Assembly: GCA_963840075.1 (NCBI GenBank)
Contig: CAWIXS010000013.1
Span: forward strand, 26,660-90,659
Source: AWTP1-13 sp963840075
GTDB taxonomy: Bacteria > Pseudomonadota > Alphaproteobacteria > Rhizobiales > Hyphomicrobiaceae
Length of the DNA: 64,000 nt
Direction: 5' to 3'
Shown here: positions 62,166-64,000 of the stretch, one piece after another
Numbering within the stretch: position 1 is the first letter of the stretch
Layout: every line of letters begins with the position of its first letter
Notes under the pieces: generated by a model
What the model saw: the letters and a program-made list of their open reading frames with translations, nothing else
Database searches by the model: none
Told to the model about the DNA's origin: nothing
Made by a program: the position numbers and the translations under genes

Positions 62166-62259
62166 GGCGCCTTCGTTTCCGTTCTCGCAGAATGCAGTCC
62201 CCGGACGTCGGCGCATCCTGGGCTGGCGCCCGTGCGCGCGGGCGCCAGCCGCAGCACCG

Positions 62260-62733
62260 TCAGCGAACCTGCTGCTTCCTCGGGTCGTCCGCCTGGTTGA
62301 TGTAGGTGATGCCCCACGGACCCGTGCCGTGCAGCTGCACCACCGTTTCCTCCTTGGTCCAGGCGAAGTGGTTGGTCCCGGGCGGCATGATGGCGATGGA
62401 GCCGGCCGTCAGCGCCATGGTCCTCGACGCCTCGAGCCTGTCGCCCGTCCCCAGGTTGAAGGTGCCGGAGAGCACGGTCACGCGCTCCACGGCCGGGTGC
62501 CAGTGCGCGGGGATCTTGTAGTTCGCCGGCAGCTTGAGGCGGATGGTGAACGGCTGCGCGTCGCTCATGTTGCCCTCGATCACCGCCAGTTTGGCGCCCG
62601 GCGGCAAGGAAGGCACATCGACCCACTGGAGGTCGGCGGGCTTGATCATCCGATGGTCGTGCGCATTGGCCGGGGCCGCGACCAGGCCGGCGGCGAGCAC
62701 CAATGCACTCAATGTCAGGGAACGTTGCATCAT
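62260..62733 (-). CDS. Secreted cupin-domain protein
   Basis: 157 residues with a Sec signal (MMQRSLTLSALVLAAGLVAA, cleaved after ANA). The cupin metal motifs are KIPAHWHPAVERVTVLSGTF and IMPPGTNHFAW. The sequence WVDVPSLPPGAKLAVIEGNM near the start of the mature domain is common in small periplasmic cupins of unknown role. It lies 94 bases downstream of the hydrolase start, on the same strand, upstream in transcription. Confidence 0.82.
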   Translation of the reverse strand: MMQRSLTLSALVLAAGLVAAPANAHDHRMIKPADLQWVDVPSLPPGAKLAVIEGNMSDAQPFTIRLKLPANYKIPAHWHPAVERVTVLSGTFNLGTGDRLEASRTMALTAGSIAIMPPGTNHFAWTKEETVVQLHGTGPWGITYINQADDPRKQQVR

Positions 62734-62955
62734 GATCTCCTCTGCTCTCGTCGAGCGGGCCGCAGTCGTCCAGCCGCCCGCGCACGACGGCGATCATCGG
62801 GATTGCTCCATTTCCCTCAAGTTCAGGATCTGTATCGCCATCCGAGCCTCCGTCGGCGCGAGCGGCTCGGCGGTGGCGGTGGAGCCGGCGCGCCATGCCA
62901 AATCCAACCTCGGTGCGGGGAAGTGCCCGGCGCTGCGCGCGTCACGCGGTACAAT

Positions 62956-63947
62956 TTATGGATCCGCTTTGTGTATCGACGGCGCGCCGTGGCCGGCGCT
63001 GCCGCCGGCCGCCTCGTGAGCCAGGCTGCGGCGCTCGATCTCGACGACGCCGCCGCCCGGCTCGGCCAATCCGCGGCCGACGAGCTCGATCGCGCCTGCG
63101 GCGGGGTCGATGCGAAAGAGATTGTAGCGCGCCAGCGGCTCGTGCCCGTGCAGCCTGCCGAGCGACGCCGACGGCGCGCCGACAACGGGGAGCATGCCCG
63201 ATCCCGACGGCCGCCAGGCCAGCATGTTGCGATGATTGTGGCCGTGCACCACGAGCTCCGCTCCATGGCGCTGCAGGACCGCCTCCAGGGCCTCGGCGTC
63301 GATGAGGCCGCGCGAGCGGGAGGCCTGGCCGGGCAGCGGCGGATGATGGATCAGCACGAGGCGGAACAGGCCCGCGGCGCCCAGCCGGTCGAGCACGCCG
63401 CCGAGGCGCGCCAGCTGCCCGCCGCCGACGCGGCCCCAGGCGATCGCCGGCGGCGTCGGCAGCGCGGAGTTGACGCCGACGAGCGGCCACGCGTCCGACG
63501 ATGCGCACGAACGGGAAGCCCCCCGCGCCGTCCGGGCGATCCGGGGTGTCCAGGAAGATCGCGCCCTGCGCGTCGGTTTCCATGTAGTGCGCCCAGCGGC
63601 CCACGCCGGGGTCGCGGCGGAGGCGGCAATAGATGTCGTGGTTGCCCGGCACCACGCTGATCCGCTCCGGCGAGCCCGAGCACCTCGAGCCACGCCAGCG
63701 CCGCGGCATGCTCGTGCGGCAGCCCGATGTTGCAGAGATCGCCGCCGACGGCGATGTGGTCCGGCCGCTGGGTGGCGAGGTCGGCGACGATGCGCTCGAG
63801 CGCATCGCGCAGATGGACGCGCCGGCGCTTGCGCACCCAGTTGAGACAGCCGAGCCCGCGTTTGAGGTTCCAATAGCGCGGGGTGAAGCCGGCGATCGGC
63901 CCGAGATGCACGTCGGTCAGGTGCGCGATGGTGACGGTTTCGGCCAT
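62956..63947 (-). CDS. Metallophosphoesterase; two frame breaks
   Basis: It starts at ATG 63947 (MAETVTIAHLTDVHLGPIAG). The calcineurin-like metal motifs appear in order but in three frames: DVH in LTDVHLG and GD in VGGDLCNIG (first frame), GNHD in VVPGNHDIYCRL (second, from about 63665), then LVLIHHPPLPGQ and VVHGHNHRNMLA (third, from about 63495). Two single-base changes restore one protein of about 330 residues. It belongs to the CpdA/YaeI-like group; the substrate is unknown. The clustering of breaks suggests low sequence accuracy here. Confidence 0.8.
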
Positions 63948-64000
63948 GGCTGGGCCATTGACTAGCCGCTCCGGATGCGTTTGCCAAATCATCGAGCCGG

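Overview
The window is a high-GC chromosomal segment of an alphaproteobacterium, most likely of the Hyphomicrobiales (Rhizobiales) type. This rests on a GTTC-N7-GTTC LexA operator in front of imuA, a GapR/DUF2312 protein, an NdvA-like glucan exporter, a SocAB-like toxin-antitoxin pair, a CpaE/TadZ protein, an alphaproteobacterial class A RNase P RNA, and intergenic palindromes of the CTCTCCCCGC and GTCATCCCGG kinds. No rRNA, tRNA, CRISPR array, prophage or intact insertion sequence was found.

Layout. 0.1-5.6 kb: glycine cleavage operon on the minus strand (gcvT, gcvH, an OsmC protein, gcvPA, gcvPB) behind a sigma70-like promoter and a tandem glycine riboswitch. 5.6-12.2 kb: ankyrin protein, lipoprotein, ispH-thrB-rnhA, PsiF-like protein, J-domain membrane protein, orphan CpaE. 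12.5-14.7 kb: TetR regulator convergent with a PlsB-like acyltransferase. 14.7-17.3 kb: small accessory islet with a DUF433/DUF5615 pair, a SocA/SocB-like pair and a 199-bp element with terminal inverted repeats. 17.4-23.4 kb: rnpB with its promoter, then a perfectly adjacent 2.55-kb tandem duplication (amidase, TerB/DnaJ protein, 3-hydroxyisobutyryl-CoA hydrolase). 23.4-29.1 kb: flavin reductase and a complete branched-chain amino acid type ABC importer (livKHMGF order). 29.3-34.8 kb: intradiol dioxygenase, a decayed Phd/VapC pair, and a coxMSL-type molybdenum hydroxylase. 34.9-43.6 kb: GT2-GtrA glycosyltransferase and the LexA-controlled imuA-imuB-dnaE2 mutagenesis cassette, interrupted by an orphan HicB gene and repeats and followed by a HigBA-like pair. 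43.6-50.5 kb: hemW, rdgB, pepF, a sigma54-type response regulator and a DUF882 protein. 50.7-64 kb: gapR, thioesterase, cytochrome b561, a cell-envelope cluster (YfhO-like protein, SbmA/BacA-like ABC protein, methyltransferase-like protein, NdvA-like exporter), an MFS carrier, a hydrolase, a cupin and a metallophosphoesterase.

Two features run through the window. First, at least a dozen genes carry single-base frame breaks, including housekeeping genes that should be intact (gcvPB, gcvT, rnhA, plsB-like, livG, dnaE2). I read most of these as sequence or assembly errors rather than pseudogenes. Second, three families of palindromic repeats lie between genes and also inside them, read in frame: in GcvPB and DnaE2 as internal insertions, and at the C-terminus of GcvT and the N-termini of ImuA and a Phd-type antitoxin. 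This resembles the Rickettsia palindromic element phenomenon and is the most unusual signal here.
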